A stretch of 64,000 bases of DNA from Glycomyces dulcitolivorans (GTDB lineage: Bacteria; Actinomycetota; Actinomycetes; Mycobacteriales; Micromonosporaceae). Position 1 is the first letter of the stretch, and every line of letters starts with the position of its first letter. Below the pieces are notes generated by a model, which did no database searches, was not told the DNA's origin, and was given only the letters and a program-made list of their open reading frames with translations. Location of the stretch: contig NZ_QFRW01000096.1 in assembly GCF_003265355.1 (NCBI RefSeq), forward strand, positions 1 through 64,000, in the 5' to 3' direction. Shown one piece after another: positions 8,114-17,852 of this stretch. A program made the position numbers and the translations under genes.

Positions 8114-9664
8114 TCAGATCCAGGAGTCGAGCCACATGCGGGCCTGCCATTCGTCTCTGGGGAGGGCCTCGCCGGTGTAGATGGGCCAGAAGTAGGCGAA
8201 GCAGAGGACGACGACGGCGACGAAGGCGCCGGCGATGAGCGCGCCGGTGAGGCGGCGTTCGGGGGAGGCCAGGGACGGTTCGCCGCGGCGGTGGCGGCCG
8301 ATGATGAGGCCGAGGGACCAGGTGACGGCGCCGATGAAGAAGGGGACGGCGGGGGCGGTGTAGAAGAAGAACATCGTCCGCTCGGGGTAGAAGAACCACG
8401 GGAGGATGCCCGCGCCGAGGCCGGTGAGGAGGAACCAGGCGCGCCAGTCGCGCTTGGCGACCGCCCACGCCAGGAGGGCGATCGTGGCGGGCACGAACGT
8501 CCACCACAGGAGCGGTGTGCCGAGGAGGAGGACCTCGGAGGCGCAGTCGGTCGCGCCGCAGTTGACGTCGCCGCTCCAGTAGAAGACGACGGGCCGGATG
8601 TCGAACAGCCACTGCCACGGCCACGACTGGTAGGCGTGCTCGGAGGAGAGGTTCTCGTGGAACTGGAGGACGCTCAGGTGGTACTCCCACCAGTTGACGA
8701 GCGCCCCGATCACCGGCGGCTCGTCCCTGCCCTGGTCGGCGAGCCAGTGCCGGTAGGAGCCGGTGTCGTTGAGGAACCAGCCGGTCCACGTCAGGACGTA
8801 CACGCCGATCGCGAGGAGCCCGAACCACAGGTTCTGGCCGAACTCGTAGATGACGGTGTCGCGGAAGGGCTTGCGGGCGCCGACGTCGGCGCGCAGGCGC
8901 CAGTCCCAGACGACGTAGAGCACGATCGCGGCGATGATGTACCACAGCGCGGACCACTTGGTGGCCATGGAGAGTCCGAGGAACACCGCGGACGCGATCC
9001 GCCACCACGGGATGCCGAGCCTCGGCCTGCGGCGGCGGACGTCGAGGCCGTCCTCGATCGCGGCGAGCCAGCGCGCGCGGCGCCAGTCGCGGTCGCGGAC
9101 GATGCAGTACATGGCGGCGAGGATGAGCGTCGCGATGAAGATGTCGAGCAGCGACGTCCGCGAGAGCACGAAGTGGCTGCCCTCGACCGCGAGGAGGAGC
9201 CCCGCGGTGCCGCCCAGGAGCGTGGAGCCGGTGAGGCGGCGCATGAGGCGGATGAGGATCGCGACGCCGATGACGCCGGCGGCGGCGGCGCTGATGCGCC
9301 AGCCGACCTCGTCGTAGCCGAAGGTGATCTCGCCGAGGCTGATGAGCCACTTGCCGAACGGCGGGTGCGCGACGTACGCGGAGCCGGTCGTGCCGGCGTC
9401 CCATTCGACGCCGTGCGACAGCATCGTGTGCGCGTCCTGCGCGTAGTAGACCTCGTCGAAGATCAGGCCCTTGGGGTGGTTCAGGCCGATCAGTCGCAGG
9501 ACCGCGGCGATCCCGGTGACCGCGAGGGTCACCCAGAGGGCGCGGCGGGAGTCGTCCGGGAGGGTGCTCGCAAGGCGCGCCCGGACGGCGGGGAGGGGGC
9601 CGGGGAGCGGGGTCGGCCGCCAGGCGGCGGGCGGCTGCTCGGGCCGGACTGCGGTGGCGCTCAC
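8114..9664 (-). CDS. Dolichyl-phosphate-mannose--protein O-mannosyltransferase (PMT family)
   Basis: A GT39 family integral membrane enzyme that transfers mannose from polyprenyl-phosphate-mannose to Ser/Thr of exported proteins. The first extracytoplasmic loop carries the catalytic Asp-Glu (IFDEVYYAQDA), followed by HPPFGKWLI and about ten membrane helices; the final soluble motif includes YFWPIYTGEALP, as in actinobacterial Pmt. I start it at GTG 9664 (MSATAVRPEQ, 516 aa), because upstream codons lie inside an inverted repeat. A TAGACT box 8 bases upstream suggests a leaderless start. The gene is monocistronic. Confidence 0.88.
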   Translation of the reverse strand: MSATAVRPEQPPAAWRPTPLPGPLPAVRARLASTLPDDSRRALWVTLAVTGIAAVLRLIGLNHPKGLIFDEVYYAQDAHTMLSHGVEWDAGTTGSAYVAHPPFGKWLISLGEITFGYDEVGWRISAAAAGVIGVAILIRLMRRLTGSTLLGGTAGLLLAVEGSHFVLSRTSLLDIFIATLILAAMYCIVRDRDWRRARWLAAIEDGLDVRRRRPRLGIPWWRIASAVFLGLSMATKWSALWYIIAAIVLYVVWDWRLRADVGARKPFRDTVIYEFGQNLWFGLLAIGVYVLTWTGWFLNDTGSYRHWLADQGRDEPPVIGALVNWWEYHLSVLQFHENLSSEHAYQSWPWQWLFDIRPVVFYWSGDVNCGATDCASEVLLLGTPLLWWTFVPATIALLAWAVAKRDWRAWFLLTGLGAGILPWFFYPERTMFFFYTAPAVPFFIGAVTWSLGLIIGRHRRGEPSLASPERRLTGALIAGAFVAVVVLCFAYFWPIYTGEALPRDEWQARMWLDSWI

Positions 9665-9675
9665 CGGCCCGAGTC

Positions 9676-9838
9676 TAGGGCCTGGCCGGGGCTTCGGGCG
9701 AGGTGGTATCCGAGTCCGTTCGTTCGCTCGCAAGGCGGAAGGACCCCCAGATACCGGGGTTGTATCTGGGGGTCCGACAACGCAGCGAGCGGGCGAACGG
9801 GCCGGATAACGCCCGTCCGAAGCCCCGGCCAGGCCCTA
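9676..9838. repeat. Nested inverted repeat (outer 22-bp arms, inner 13-bp hairpin)
   Basis: The outer arms 9676-9697 and 9817-9838 are perfect 22-base inverted copies. Inside, GGACCCCCAGATA (9741-9753) pairs perfectly with 9763-9775 around a 9-base loop. Between them are imperfect arms near 9718-9731 and 9784-9799. It fills the gap between the penicillin-binding protein stop and the mannosyltransferase start. It may be a terminator, a small non-autonomous mobile element or a structured RNA. Confidence 0.8.
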
Positions 9839-9855
9839 AAGGCCGTCCGTCACCG

Positions 9856-12000
9856 CTAGTGCACCAGCTCGGTCGGGGGCGTGAAGTCGCCTTCGCCGTT
9901 GATGTCCCACTGGGCCGCGAGGATGTCGGCGACCGCGTTCGCGGGCTTGCCGAGGTTCGACGCGCCCACCACGTGCTCGGGGCTGTCGGGGTCGGCGACG
10001 AACGCCGCCGCGGCCGCGTTCGGGGTGAAGCCCACGAACCAGTTCGTGGAGTTGTCGTCGGTGGTGCCGGTCTTGCCCGCGACGGGGCCTTCGACGGCCG
10101 CGCCGACCTGCTCGGCGGTGCCCCACGTGCAGGAGCCGGCCTCGGCGCCGTCGCCGGTCGGGCAGCGGGCCGCGTCGATCGCGGCGCGCGCGACCTCCTC
10201 GTCGATGACCTGCTCGCACCCGGAGCTGAACGTGATCGTCCCGCCGGTGATCGTCTGCGCGCTCGTCACCGGGATCGGCGGGCAGTAGACGCCGTCGGCC
10301 GGGAGCGTCGCGTAGGCGGCGGCCATCTCCAGCGGCGTGTTCTGCGTGACGCCGAGCGTGAACGTCCCGAAGCCCTCCGCGGACTCCTCGGAGGTGAGGC
10401 TCAGGTCCTTCGAGTTGTGGAACTGGATGCCCAGGCGCTTGGCCATCTCGATGACCTTGTCGGCGCCGACGCGCTCCTCCAGCTGCACGAAGTACGTGTT
10501 CACCGACTCCCCGAACCCGGTCCACATGTTGTAGTCGCCGACCTCCGACGCCGAGGCGTTCTTCGGGCACCAGTACCCGCCGCACGAGTCGGAGCTGGAG
10601 ATCGGGTACTGCGAGGTGTACTGGTACGGCGAGTAGATCGTGGTGTCCAGCGGCATCCCGGCTTCGAGGGCCGCGAGCATCGTGAACATCTTGAACGAGG
10701 ACCCCGCCTGGTACCCGGCCACCGCGGAGTTGCCGCTCAGCAGCGGGTTCGTCGTGTTCGGGTACGTGCCCTTGCCGTACTCCGAGCCCGCCGAGTTCGA
10801 GCCGTTCTCGGAGACGTCGTTGGAGTAGTTGCGGTTCACGGCCATGACCTCGATCGCGCCGGTCCCCGGCTCGACGACGACGGACCCGAGCGCGTACTCC
10901 GAGCCGGTCTCCAGCTGGTCCTCGACGGCCTCCTGCGCGGCGTCCTGGAGCTCCACGTTCAGCGTCGAGGTGATCTCGTAGCCGCCGCGGTACAGGCGCG
11001 CCTTGCGGATCTCCTCGGTCTCGCCGAAGTCCGTCTGCTGCTCCCACCACTTCTCGAAGTAGTCGACGAAGAAGCCGTAGTCGGAGTCGATCGCGCCGCC
11101 GGAGGTGTTGTTGGCCTCCTGCGGGTTCAGGTTGAGCTCCTCGGCCTTCGCGGCCTTCCCCTCCTCGGAGGTGAGGGACCCGACGTCGACCATGCGGTTG
11201 ACGACGTGGTTGCGGCGCGCCAGCGCGGCCTCCGAGGAGCCGTTGATCGGGTCGTACTGGCTCGGGGACTGCACGAGGCCCACCAGCATCGCCGACTCGG
11301 CGACCGTGAGGTCGGCGGGGACCTTCCCGTAGTACACCTGGGCGGCCGCGCCGATCCCGTACGCGCCGTTGCCGAAGTACACGGTGTTCAGGTAGTTCGT
11401 GAGGATGTCCTCTTTCGACATCTCCTCTTCGAGGGCCAGCGCGTAGCCCATCTCCTTGACCTTGCGGTCGATGGTGACCTCGCTGGCCGAGGCGACCTCC
11501 TCGGGGGTGGTCGCGGTGTAGGAGAGCACCTGGCGCACGTACTGCATGGTGATCGTCGAGGCGCCCTCGGAGGTGCCGCCGTCGGCGATGTTGGTGACGA
11601 GGGCGCGCATGACGCCTTCGGGGTCGACCCCGTTGTGCTCGAAGAAGTTCGAGTCCTCGGTGGCGACGAGCGCCTGGATGACGGACTCGGGGATCTGGTC
11701 GTATTCGAGCTGGACCCGGTACTGGTCGCCGAAGGTCGCGATGACCGTCTCGCCGTCGGAGGCGTAGAGCGTGGACGACTCAGGCGCCGGGGGCAGCACG
11801 AGTTCGTCGGGGAGGTCGAGGACGGCCTCCGACCCGACCTTGGCCAGGCCGCCGATGCCGCTGGTCACCGGCAGGAACGCCAGTCCGACGACGAGGCCGA
11901 ACGCCACGGCCACCGGCACGAGCGCGAACATGGCGCGGCGCTGCACGGCGGTGATGGGTCCGAACCAGGTCTGCGCCACCGGTTTCGAGGAATCACTCAC
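9856..12000 (-). CDS. Class A penicillin-binding protein (transglycosylase/transpeptidase)
   Basis: A 714-aa bifunctional peptidoglycan synthase. It has a short cytoplasmic tail and one membrane helix (~25-47). A GT51 glycosyltransferase domain follows, with ATEDSNFFEHNGVD and a TITMQY motif (usual form TITQQ). The penicillin-binding domain has Ser434-x-x-Lys437 (SSFK), the SVN triad and Lys643-Thr-Gly-Thr. There is no PASTA domain. The last 60 residues end in a short tail after TPPTELVH. The ATG start is preceded by GGAGACAAAGCG. The upstream 235 bases hold its promoter but show no clear box except TAGAGT, about 90 bases before the start. Confidence 0.93.
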   Translation of the reverse strand: MSDSSKPVAQTWFGPITAVQRRAMFALVPVAVAFGLVVGLAFLPVTSGIGGLAKVGSEAVLDLPDELVLPPAPESSTLYASDGETVIATFGDQYRVQLEYDQIPESVIQALVATEDSNFFEHNGVDPEGVMRALVTNIADGGTSEGASTITMQYVRQVLSYTATTPEEVASASEVTIDRKVKEMGYALALEEEMSKEDILTNYLNTVYFGNGAYGIGAAAQVYYGKVPADLTVAESAMLVGLVQSPSQYDPINGSSEAALARRNHVVNRMVDVGSLTSEEGKAAKAEELNLNPQEANNTSGGAIDSDYGFFVDYFEKWWEQQTDFGETEEIRKARLYRGGYEITSTLNVELQDAAQEAVEDQLETGSEYALGSVVVEPGTGAIEVMAVNRNYSNDVSENGSNSAGSEYGKGTYPNTTNPLLSGNSAVAGYQAGSSFKMFTMLAALEAGMPLDTTIYSPYQYTSQYPISSSDSCGGYWCPKNASASEVGDYNMWTGFGESVNTYFVQLEERVGADKVIEMAKRLGIQFHNSKDLSLTSEESAEGFGTFTLGVTQNTPLEMAAAYATLPADGVYCPPIPVTSAQTITGGTITFSSGCEQVIDEEVARAAIDAARCPTGDGAEAGSCTWGTAEQVGAAVEGPVAGKTGTTDDNSTNWFVGFTPNAAAAAFVADPDSPEHVVGASNLGKPANAVADILAAQWDINGEGDFTPPTELVH

Positions 12001-12235
12001 GCTTTGTCTCCCGAGGAGCCCCGCAACGGGGTAGGAACGGTCAATTCAGTTGGGCGCTGCCACGCGCCGCTCGGGCGGAGTTCCGGGGGCGCCCCAACTC
12101 TACGACGCGCCGGAGGGGCGGTTCTGACGCAGTCCGCTCGGGTGGGGGCGATTACAGCTCGTCCGCGGCTCGGGCGCGCCGCCCGCGGCGATCATGCACC
12201 GGCTGCTACGGCACGTGGACGCACACCGGGTGCGC

Positions 12236-13039
12236 TCACCATGCGAACGCGAGGGCTGCGGCGAACACGGCTCCGGCGAAGGCCCAGCACAGGCCGATCG
12301 CGCCGGAGCGGCCCTCGTAGAGGCGGGTCGCGCCGGAGGTGCCGACGAGCGCCATCGCGGCGACCATGAACAGGACCAGGGCCGGGGCCCAGCGCAGCAG
12401 GAGCCCGCCGGTGCCGCCGGTGTAGGCGCTGTGGGCGTCGGGGCCGGTGGCGCGGGCGGGCAGGTCGGTGCCGACGTCGGCGGCGGTGGCGTCGCCGGTG
12501 AGGGAGAGGACCTTGGTCCAGCCGTTCCCGTCTGCGGTGGTGAACACGCCGGTGCACGAGGGCGCGAAGCCCTCCTGGCAGGAGGTGACCGAGACCGTGC
12601 CGTGCTGGGCGTGGCCGACGCTCATCCACAGGGCGGGCGCGGCGGCCCAGGCGAAGAACATGAGCAGGCACGCGCAGACGAGGACGCCGAGGAGCGCGGG
12701 GCCGAGGCGCTTGGGTTCGCGGCGGCGCTGGGGCCGGCCGGGGCGGGCGGGGCGGCGCTTCTCGGTCTCGGCGGCGCGTTCCCACACGGCGCGGATGGCG
12801 GCCATGCCCTCGGACTGGGAGCCGAGGGGGCTGCGCTGGGAGACGGGGCGGGGCTCGTCGGCGGCGGGGTCCCAGTCGGCCGGCTTCCAATCGACCGGGC
12901 CGATCGGCTCGGGGTGCTCGACCGTGCCGTGTTCGACCGCGCCGTAGGCGGCCGGGACCTCGGGCACGGGGGTCCCGCGGCCGGGCTCGTAGCCGGCGGG
13001 CTGGGGCTGGGGATCTGCCGCGCGGTATGTTCCAGACAT
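12236..13039 (-). CDS. Hypothetical membrane protein with a small extracytoplasmic domain
   Basis: Not recognised. The ATG at 13039 gives 267 aa. The N-terminal ~115 residues are cytoplasmic, Pro/Glu-rich and probably disordered, ending in a basic stretch. A first helix (~118-140) is followed by ~75 outside residues with a Cys pair (SCQEGFAPSC) that could form a disulfide. Two more helices (~200-260) end the protein. The gene diverges from metG; its upstream region contains a TACCGG/TACCGC near-repeat. It looks like a lineage-specific envelope protein. Confidence 0.65.
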   Translation of the reverse strand: MSGTYRAADPQPQPAGYEPGRGTPVPEVPAAYGAVEHGTVEHPEPIGPVDWKPADWDPAADEPRPVSQRSPLGSQSEGMAAIRAVWERAAETEKRRPARPGRPQRRREPKRLGPALLGVLVCACLLMFFAWAAAPALWMSVGHAQHGTVSVTSCQEGFAPSCTGVFTTADGNGWTKVLSLTGDATAADVGTDLPARATGPDAHSAYTGGTGGLLLRWAPALVLFMVAAMALVGTSGATRLYEGRSGAIGLCWAFAGAVFAAALAFAW

Positions 13040-13227
13040 ACCGGTAATTGCATCACCGAATCGCCGAAGCCGGGCGCAATCGCGCAGGGATAGTGTGTCG
13101 GCCTCCGGCACCGGCGACGCCTGCGAGCCGCGCCGGAGGCGCAGACGGATGATCACCGGCCGTGACCTGGCAGTCGGCGCCCTCGGACGCCTCCCGTCCA
13201 TTTCGTGGGACGGATACCATGGGGCCC

Positions 13228-15021
13228 ATGACTCACGTACTGACCGCGCTGGCCTGGCCTTACGCCAACGGCCCCCGGCACATCGGACATGTAGCGGGAT
13301 TCGGGGTCCCCGCCGACGTCTTCGCCCGCTACATGCGCATGCGCGGTCACGACGTGCTCATGGTCTCGGGGACCGACGAGCACGGCACCCCGATCCTGGT
13401 GCAGGCCGACTCCGAGGGGCTCAAGCCCGCCGAGGCCGCCGCGAAGTACAACCGGATCATCGTCGAGGACCTGGACGCCCTGGGCCTGTCGTACGACCTG
13501 TTCACGCGCACCACGACCGGGAACCACTACAACACCGTGCAGGAGCTGTTCTCCACGCTGTACGGCAACGGGTACATCCTCCAGAAGAAGACGCTCGGGG
13601 CGATCAGCCCGTCGACGGGCCGCACGCTCCCGGACCGCTACATCGAGGGCACGTGCCCGCACTGCGGGTTCGACTCGGCGCGCGGCGACCAGTGCGACAA
13701 CTGCGGGCGCCAGCTCGACCCGATCGACCTGATCGACCCGAAGTCGCGGATCAACGGCGAGACCCCGAAGTTCGTGGAGGAGGACCACTTCTTCCTGGAC
13801 CTGCCGGCGTTCGCCGACGCGCTGAACGCGTGGCTCGACACCCGCACCGGCTGGCGCACGAACGTCGTGCGGTTCACCAAGAACCTGCTCGACGACCTCC
13901 AGCCGCGCCCGATCTCGCGCGACCTCGACTGGGGCGTGCCGATCCCGCTGGACGGCTGGGTCGACCGCAAGGACAAGCGCCTGTACGTGTGGTTCGACGC
14001 GGTCATCGGCTACCTGTCGGCGACGATCGAGTGGGCCCGCCGCTCGGGCGACCCGGACGCGTGGAAGCGCTGGTGGCAGGACCCGGAGGCGGTCTCGTAC
14101 TACTTCATGGGCAAGGACAACATCGTCTTCCACTCCGAGATCTGGCCGGCGATGCTCCTGGGCGCCAACGGTGAAGGCTCCAAGGGCGGCGAGCCGGGCG
14201 CGCTCGGGAAGCTGAACCTGCCGACCGAGGTCGTCTCCTCGGAGTTCCTGACGATGGAGGGCAAGCAGTTCTCGTCGTCGCGGCGCGTGGTGATCTACGT
14301 GCGGGACTTCCTGGAGCGGTACTCCCCTGACGCGCTGCGGTACTACATCTGCGCGGCGGGCCCGGAGAACCAGGACTCGGACTTCACGTGGGCGGAGTTC
14401 CTGCGCCGCAACAACGACGAGCTCGTGGCCGGCTGGGGCAACCTGGTGAACCGGTCGATCGCGATGGCCGCGAAGAACTTCGGCGCCGTCCCCGAGCCCG
14501 GCGAGCTCGAAGACGTCGACCGCGAGCTCCTGGCGGCCACGCAGGCGTCCTTCGACGCGGTCGGGGACCTCATCGGGCAGAACAAGGTCCGCGCGGCGAT
14601 CGGCGAGGCCATGAAGACCGTCGCGGCCGCGAACAAGTACCTCGCCGACACCGCGCCGTGGAAGATGAAGGAGGACCCGAAGCGCCAGGGCACGGTCCTG
14701 TTCACCGTCCTCCAGGCCGTCTCGGACCTGAAGACGGTCATGAGCCCGTTCCTGCCGCACTCCTCGCAGCGCGTGCACGAGCTCCTCGGCGGCGCGGGCG
14801 TGTTCTCGCCGATGCCGCGCATCGAGGAGGTCGCCGACCTCGACGAGGGCGCGGGCGCGACCGACGGGCCGTACCCGATCCTCACCGGCGACTACTCGGA
14901 CGTCCCGAAGTGGGAGTCCGTGCCGCTGGTCCCGGGCACGCCGCTCGACAAGCCGGTCCCGGTGTTCGCCAAGCTCGAACCGTCGATCGTCGACGAGGAG
15001 ATCGAGCGCCTCAACTCCTAA
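13228..15021 (+). CDS. metG: Methionyl-tRNA synthetase
   Basis: A 597-aa class I synthetase that charges methionine to its tRNA. The HIGH motif is intact (PRHIGHVAG). The connective peptide has a zinc knuckle (CPHCGF...CDNCGR), and the KMSKS loop is the variant KQFSSSR. The anticodon-binding helical domain follows ([20 protein letters not shown]). There is no C-terminal EMAP dimer domain. Start ATG 13228 matches the family's conserved N-terminus; ATG 13219 is in frame three codons upstream. A TACCAT box 7 bases before 13228 is consistent with a leaderless transcript. Confidence 0.95.
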   Translation: MTHVLTALAWPYANGPRHIGHVAGFGVPADVFARYMRMRGHDVLMVSGTDEHGTPILVQADSEGLKPAEAAAKYNRIIVEDLDALGLSYDLFTRTTTGNHYNTVQELFSTLYGNGYILQKKTLGAISPSTGRTLPDRYIEGTCPHCGFDSARGDQCDNCGRQLDPIDLIDPKSRINGETPKFVEEDHFFLDLPAFADALNAWLDTRTGWRTNVVRFTKNLLDDLQPRPISRDLDWGVPIPLDGWVDRKDKRLYVWFDAVIGYLSATIEWARRSGDPDAWKRWWQDPEAVSYYFMGKDNIVFHSEIWPAMLLGANGEGSKGGEPGALGKLNLPTEVVSSEFLTMEGKQFSSSRRVVIYVRDFLERYSPDALRYYICAAGPENQDSDFTWAEFLRRNNDELVAGWGNLVNRSIAMAAKNFGAVPEPGELEDVDRELLAATQASFDAVGDLIGQNKVRAAIGEAMKTVAAANKYLADTAPWKMKEDPKRQGTVLFTVLQAVSDLKTVMSPFLPHSSQRVHELLGGAGVFSPMPRIEEVADLDEGAGATDGPYPILTGDYSDVPKWESVPLVPGTPLDKPVPVFAKLEPSIVDEEIERLNS

Positions 15022-15035
15022 GCAGCGCAGACGCG

Positions 15036-15063
15036 GCGGCCCCCGGCGTTCGCCGGGGGCCGC
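15036..15063. terminator. Bidirectional terminator between convergent genes
   Basis: A 13-bp stem, GCGGCCCCCGGCG / CGCCGGGGGCCGC, with a tiny TT loop, between the metG stop and the stop of the minus-strand gene. Confidence 0.75.
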
Positions 15064-15078
15064 TGCGCGTTCGAGCCT

Positions 15079-16197
15079 TCAGAGGATCGCGGGCGCGATC
15101 TCGCTGCGGGCGACCCACTTCTCGTAGATGCCGCGGCGCACCGCTTCGGCGCCGGTGCGGGAGAGGACGTCCGGGCTCGGGCGCGAGAGCCGGAACCGGG
15201 CCCACTCGTCGTCGGCGTCCACAAGGGACCCGGGGATGCCGTTCCAGATCCCGCGGGCGGCCTCGCGCAGGACGCGCCGCACCTGGTGCGCCCGGCCGGT
15301 CTCGACCCCGGCGAGCGGCACGGACGCGGCGTGGACGGGCGTCCACTGCTGGCCGCCGTAGCGGAACAGCTCGGCCTCGGCGCCGCTCTCGTTGTAGCCC
15401 AGGATCGAAGCGCCCTCGGGCAGCGGCAGGTCGGTGAGGTCGGCGGTGACGTGCTCCGGCAGCAGGTGCGCCGAGGAGATCGCGAACCCGGTCCCCAGGA
15501 CGGGCGCGCCGCGCCGGTCCGAGGACGGCATCGCCGTCAGCCCTTCGTAGTCGGGGGCCACGGGCGCCTGGTAGTCGCCCGGTTCGGCGACGGCCCACCG
15601 CAGCGCGTACGCCCACGGCTCGCCGTGCTCCGATTCGCCGCCGAGGACCGACCGCGACGAGGGCGTGCGCAGGTGCGCGGTGTCCCTGCGGCGGTAGCAG
15701 AACCCGCCGGGGATCGCGGCGGTCTCCATGAGGCGCGCGACCTGCGCGGCCGTGACGGGCCGCTCCATGAGGTCGCCGGGCGAGAGCGGCGCGGAGCGCC
15801 GGACCCGGTCGAGGAGGATGCGCGCGGCCGGCTCCAGGTGCGCGGTCTGAGTGAGGCGGCGGACGTACGCGAGGTCGATGCCGGGCGCGAGCGGCACGGT
15901 CATGGCGTGCTCGTCGTCCACCGTGACGGGGACGCCGTCGCGCAGGACCTCGCTGGCGTGCACGAACGCCCGGTACGGGTACTCGCTGCCGGGGCGGGTG
16001 TTGGGGAGGAAGTCGGGGCGCGGGAGCGCGGAGAACAGCTCCCAGGCGGCGCCGTCGGCGTAGGCGGCGCCGGGGAACCTTTCGCCATCCCATTCGACGG
16101 TGACGGTCTGGAGGTGCGTCGATTCGGCCGGGACGGCGGGGCGGCGTTGCTGGAGCGCTGCGGCGCGGTTGCGGCGGGACGCGAGGTCGCGGGTCAT
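15079..16197 (-). CDS. Hypothetical protein, 372 aa
   Basis: Not recognised. From ATG 16197 the protein is soluble, with no signal peptide or membrane segment. It begins with a basic Gln/Arg-rich stretch (MTRDLASRRNRAAALQQ), and the rest is mixed alpha/beta in appearance with many Arg, Asp and Pro. There is a conserved-looking acidic stretch (TVDDEHAMTVPL) and a C-terminal WARFRLSRPSPDVL segment. Codon use is typical of neighbours, so the gene looks native and real. It diverges from tatD and converges with metG. No function is proposed. Confidence 0.6.
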   Translation of the reverse strand: MTRDLASRRNRAAALQQRRPAVPAESTHLQTVTVEWDGERFPGAAYADGAAWELFSALPRPDFLPNTRPGSEYPYRAFVHASEVLRDGVPVTVDDEHAMTVPLAPGIDLAYVRRLTQTAHLEPAARILLDRVRRSAPLSPGDLMERPVTAAQVARLMETAAIPGGFCYRRRDTAHLRTPSSRSVLGGESEHGEPWAYALRWAVAEPGDYQAPVAPDYEGLTAMPSSDRRGAPVLGTGFAISSAHLLPEHVTADLTDLPLPEGASILGYNESGAEAELFRYGGQQWTPVHAASVPLAGVETGRAHQVRRVLREAARGIWNGIPGSLVDADDEWARFRLSRPSPDVLSRTGAEAVRRGIYEKWVARSEIAPAIL

Positions 16198-16403
16198 GTG
16201 CGGCTCGATTCGTCTGCGCGGGTGCGACGGCGATGTCGCCTGATATTCAAGAACATGTATCGGTAGCGGGCTCTCCACAGCCGGTGCACCGGCTGTCCGC
16301 CAACGTAGGCCCGCCCTGTCAGGCGTGCATGTCCGCGAAATGAAGAAGATGTTACGGACGGCACACTGCGCTGGATGCGAGGTCGGCGTGGCATGGTTGA
16401 GCC

Positions 16404-17852
16404 GTGTACCGAACCGAACCCGCGCCGCTGCCCGAGCCGCTCCCGTTCCCCGTCGCCGACAGCCACACCCACCTCGACCTCGTCGACGTGTTCGGGTCCG
16501 AGGAGGACCTCCCGACCCCCGCGCCGGACGCCCCCGAGGTCCGCGCGCGCCTCGACGAGGCCGAGGCCGCCGGGGTCGCGCGGGTCGTACAGGTCGGCAC
16601 CGACGTCGCCTCCTCCCGCTGGGCCGCCGAGCTCGCCGCCGCCGATCCGCGCGTCCTGGCCGCCGTCGCCCTGCACCCCAACGACGCGCCGCGCCTGGCC
16701 GACCTCGACGCGGCCCTCGCCGAGATCGACGCGCTCGCCGTGCTGCCGCGCGTGGCGGCCCTCGGCGAGACCGGGCTCGACTACTTCCGCACCGACGAGA
16801 CCGGCCGGGCCGCGCAGCAGCGCTCGTTCCGCGCGCACATCGCGATCGCGAAGGAGCGCGGGAAGGCGCTGGTCATCCACGACCGGGACGCCCACGAGGA
16901 CGTCCTGTCGATCCTCGACGCCGACGGCGCGCCCGACCGCGTCGTCCTCCACTGCTTCTCGGGGGACGCGGCGTTCGCGAAGGAGTGCGCGCGGCGCGGG
17001 TTCTTCATGAGCTTCGCCGGGAACGTCACGTTCAAGAACGCGCAGCACCTGCGCGACGCCGCCGCGGTGACCCCGCCCGAGCTGGTCCTGGTCGAGACCG
17101 ACGCGCCGTTCATGGCCCCGATCCCGGTGCGCGGGCACCGGAACCACCCGGCGCTGACGAACTACACGGCGAGGTTCCTGGCCGATTACCTTGAGCGCGA
17201 TCTGAAGTCGTGGTGCGAGCGGCTGTGGGGCAACACCGAGACGGCCTTCGGGGCCTGGTTAGGACACGTCCACTTCGGCGACGGCCGTCGCGGTGTTCCC
17301 GGCGGCGTCGGTCAGCGTGAACGTGAAGACCCACCGGCCCTCCTCGCCGAGGTTCGCCTCGCCCGCGAGGATGCCGGTGCGCAGCTCGATGAGCCGCAGC
17401 TCCTCGGGCTCCTCGCCTTCGAGGCCGTAGGTCGCCGTCCATTCGACGGCCTCGAACGCGGCGCCTTCGAGGTCGTCGGCGAGGATGCGGACGCTGTTGG
17501 CGCCGGGGCGGCCCGGTTCGAGGACGAGCTGCGCGGTGTAGACCTCGGTGGTCACGAGTGTCGCCGTCTCCGTGGAGGCGCTCTCGGTCGTCTCGGCCTC
17601 CAGCAGCGCGGTCTTCGCCGGGACGGCCTGCACGAGCACCGCGACGGCCCCGAGCACGACCGCGAGGAACAGCGTCTCGACGCCCGCCATGAGCCGCAGG
17701 CGCCCTCGTCCCTCGGCGCGGCCGACCAGGGCCTTCCGTGTGAACAGGCCGATGACGACGATGACGATGACGAGCCCGGACTTGAGCAGCACCAGTTTCC
17801 CGTACTGCGTCTGCGTGAGCGCCTCGATCGAGTCGATGTGCAGCAGCGATGA
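16404..17852 (+). CDS. tatD: TatD-family metal-dependent hydrolase, stop codon apparently lost
   Basis: Residues 1-285 are a full TatD TIM-barrel. The metal ligands are DSHTHLD, Glu in ALGETGLDYFR, HDRDAHEDV, HCFSGD and ETDAPF. TatD enzymes are metal-dependent 3'-5' exonucleases of DNA repair and turnover. The family normally ends near NTETAFGAW. Here the frame continues 197 codons antisense to copC/D. Removing one G from the GGGG at 17250-17253 would give TTC GGG CCT GGT TAG, ending close to the family's usual FGPW. GTG 16404 is the start; no ribosome site is seen. Confidence 0.75.
   Translation: MYRTEPAPLPEPLPFPVADSHTHLDLVDVFGSEEDLPTPAPDAPEVRARLDEAEAAGVARVVQVGTDVASSRWAAELAAADPRVLAAVALHPNDAPRLADLDAALAEIDALAVLPRVAALGETGLDYFRTDETGRAAQQRSFRAHIAIAKERGKALVIHDRDAHEDVLSILDADGAPDRVVLHCFSGDAAFAKECARRGFFMSFAGNVTFKNAQHLRDAAAVTPPELVLVETDAPFMAPIPVRGHRNHPALTNYTARFLADYLERDLKSWCERLWGNTETAFGAWLGHVHFGDGRRGVPGGVGQREREDPPALLAEVRLAREDAGAQLDEPQLLGLLAFEAVGRRPFDGLERGAFEVVGEDADAVGAGAARFEDELRGVDLGGHECRRLRGGALGRLGLQQRGLRRDGLHEHRDGPEHDREEQRLDARHEPQAPSSLGAADQGLPCEQADDDDDDDEPGLEQHQFPVLRLRERLDRVDVQQR

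Noticed and set aside
7971-8180. Small plus-strand frame across tRNA-Ala
   Set aside because: It is the reverse complement of a complete tRNA.
8096-9859. 587-aa plus-strand open frame opposite the mannosyltransferase
   Set aside because: Its composition is that of an antisense shadow (Gly/Glu/Asp/Arg runs); the minus-strand gene has full family motifs.
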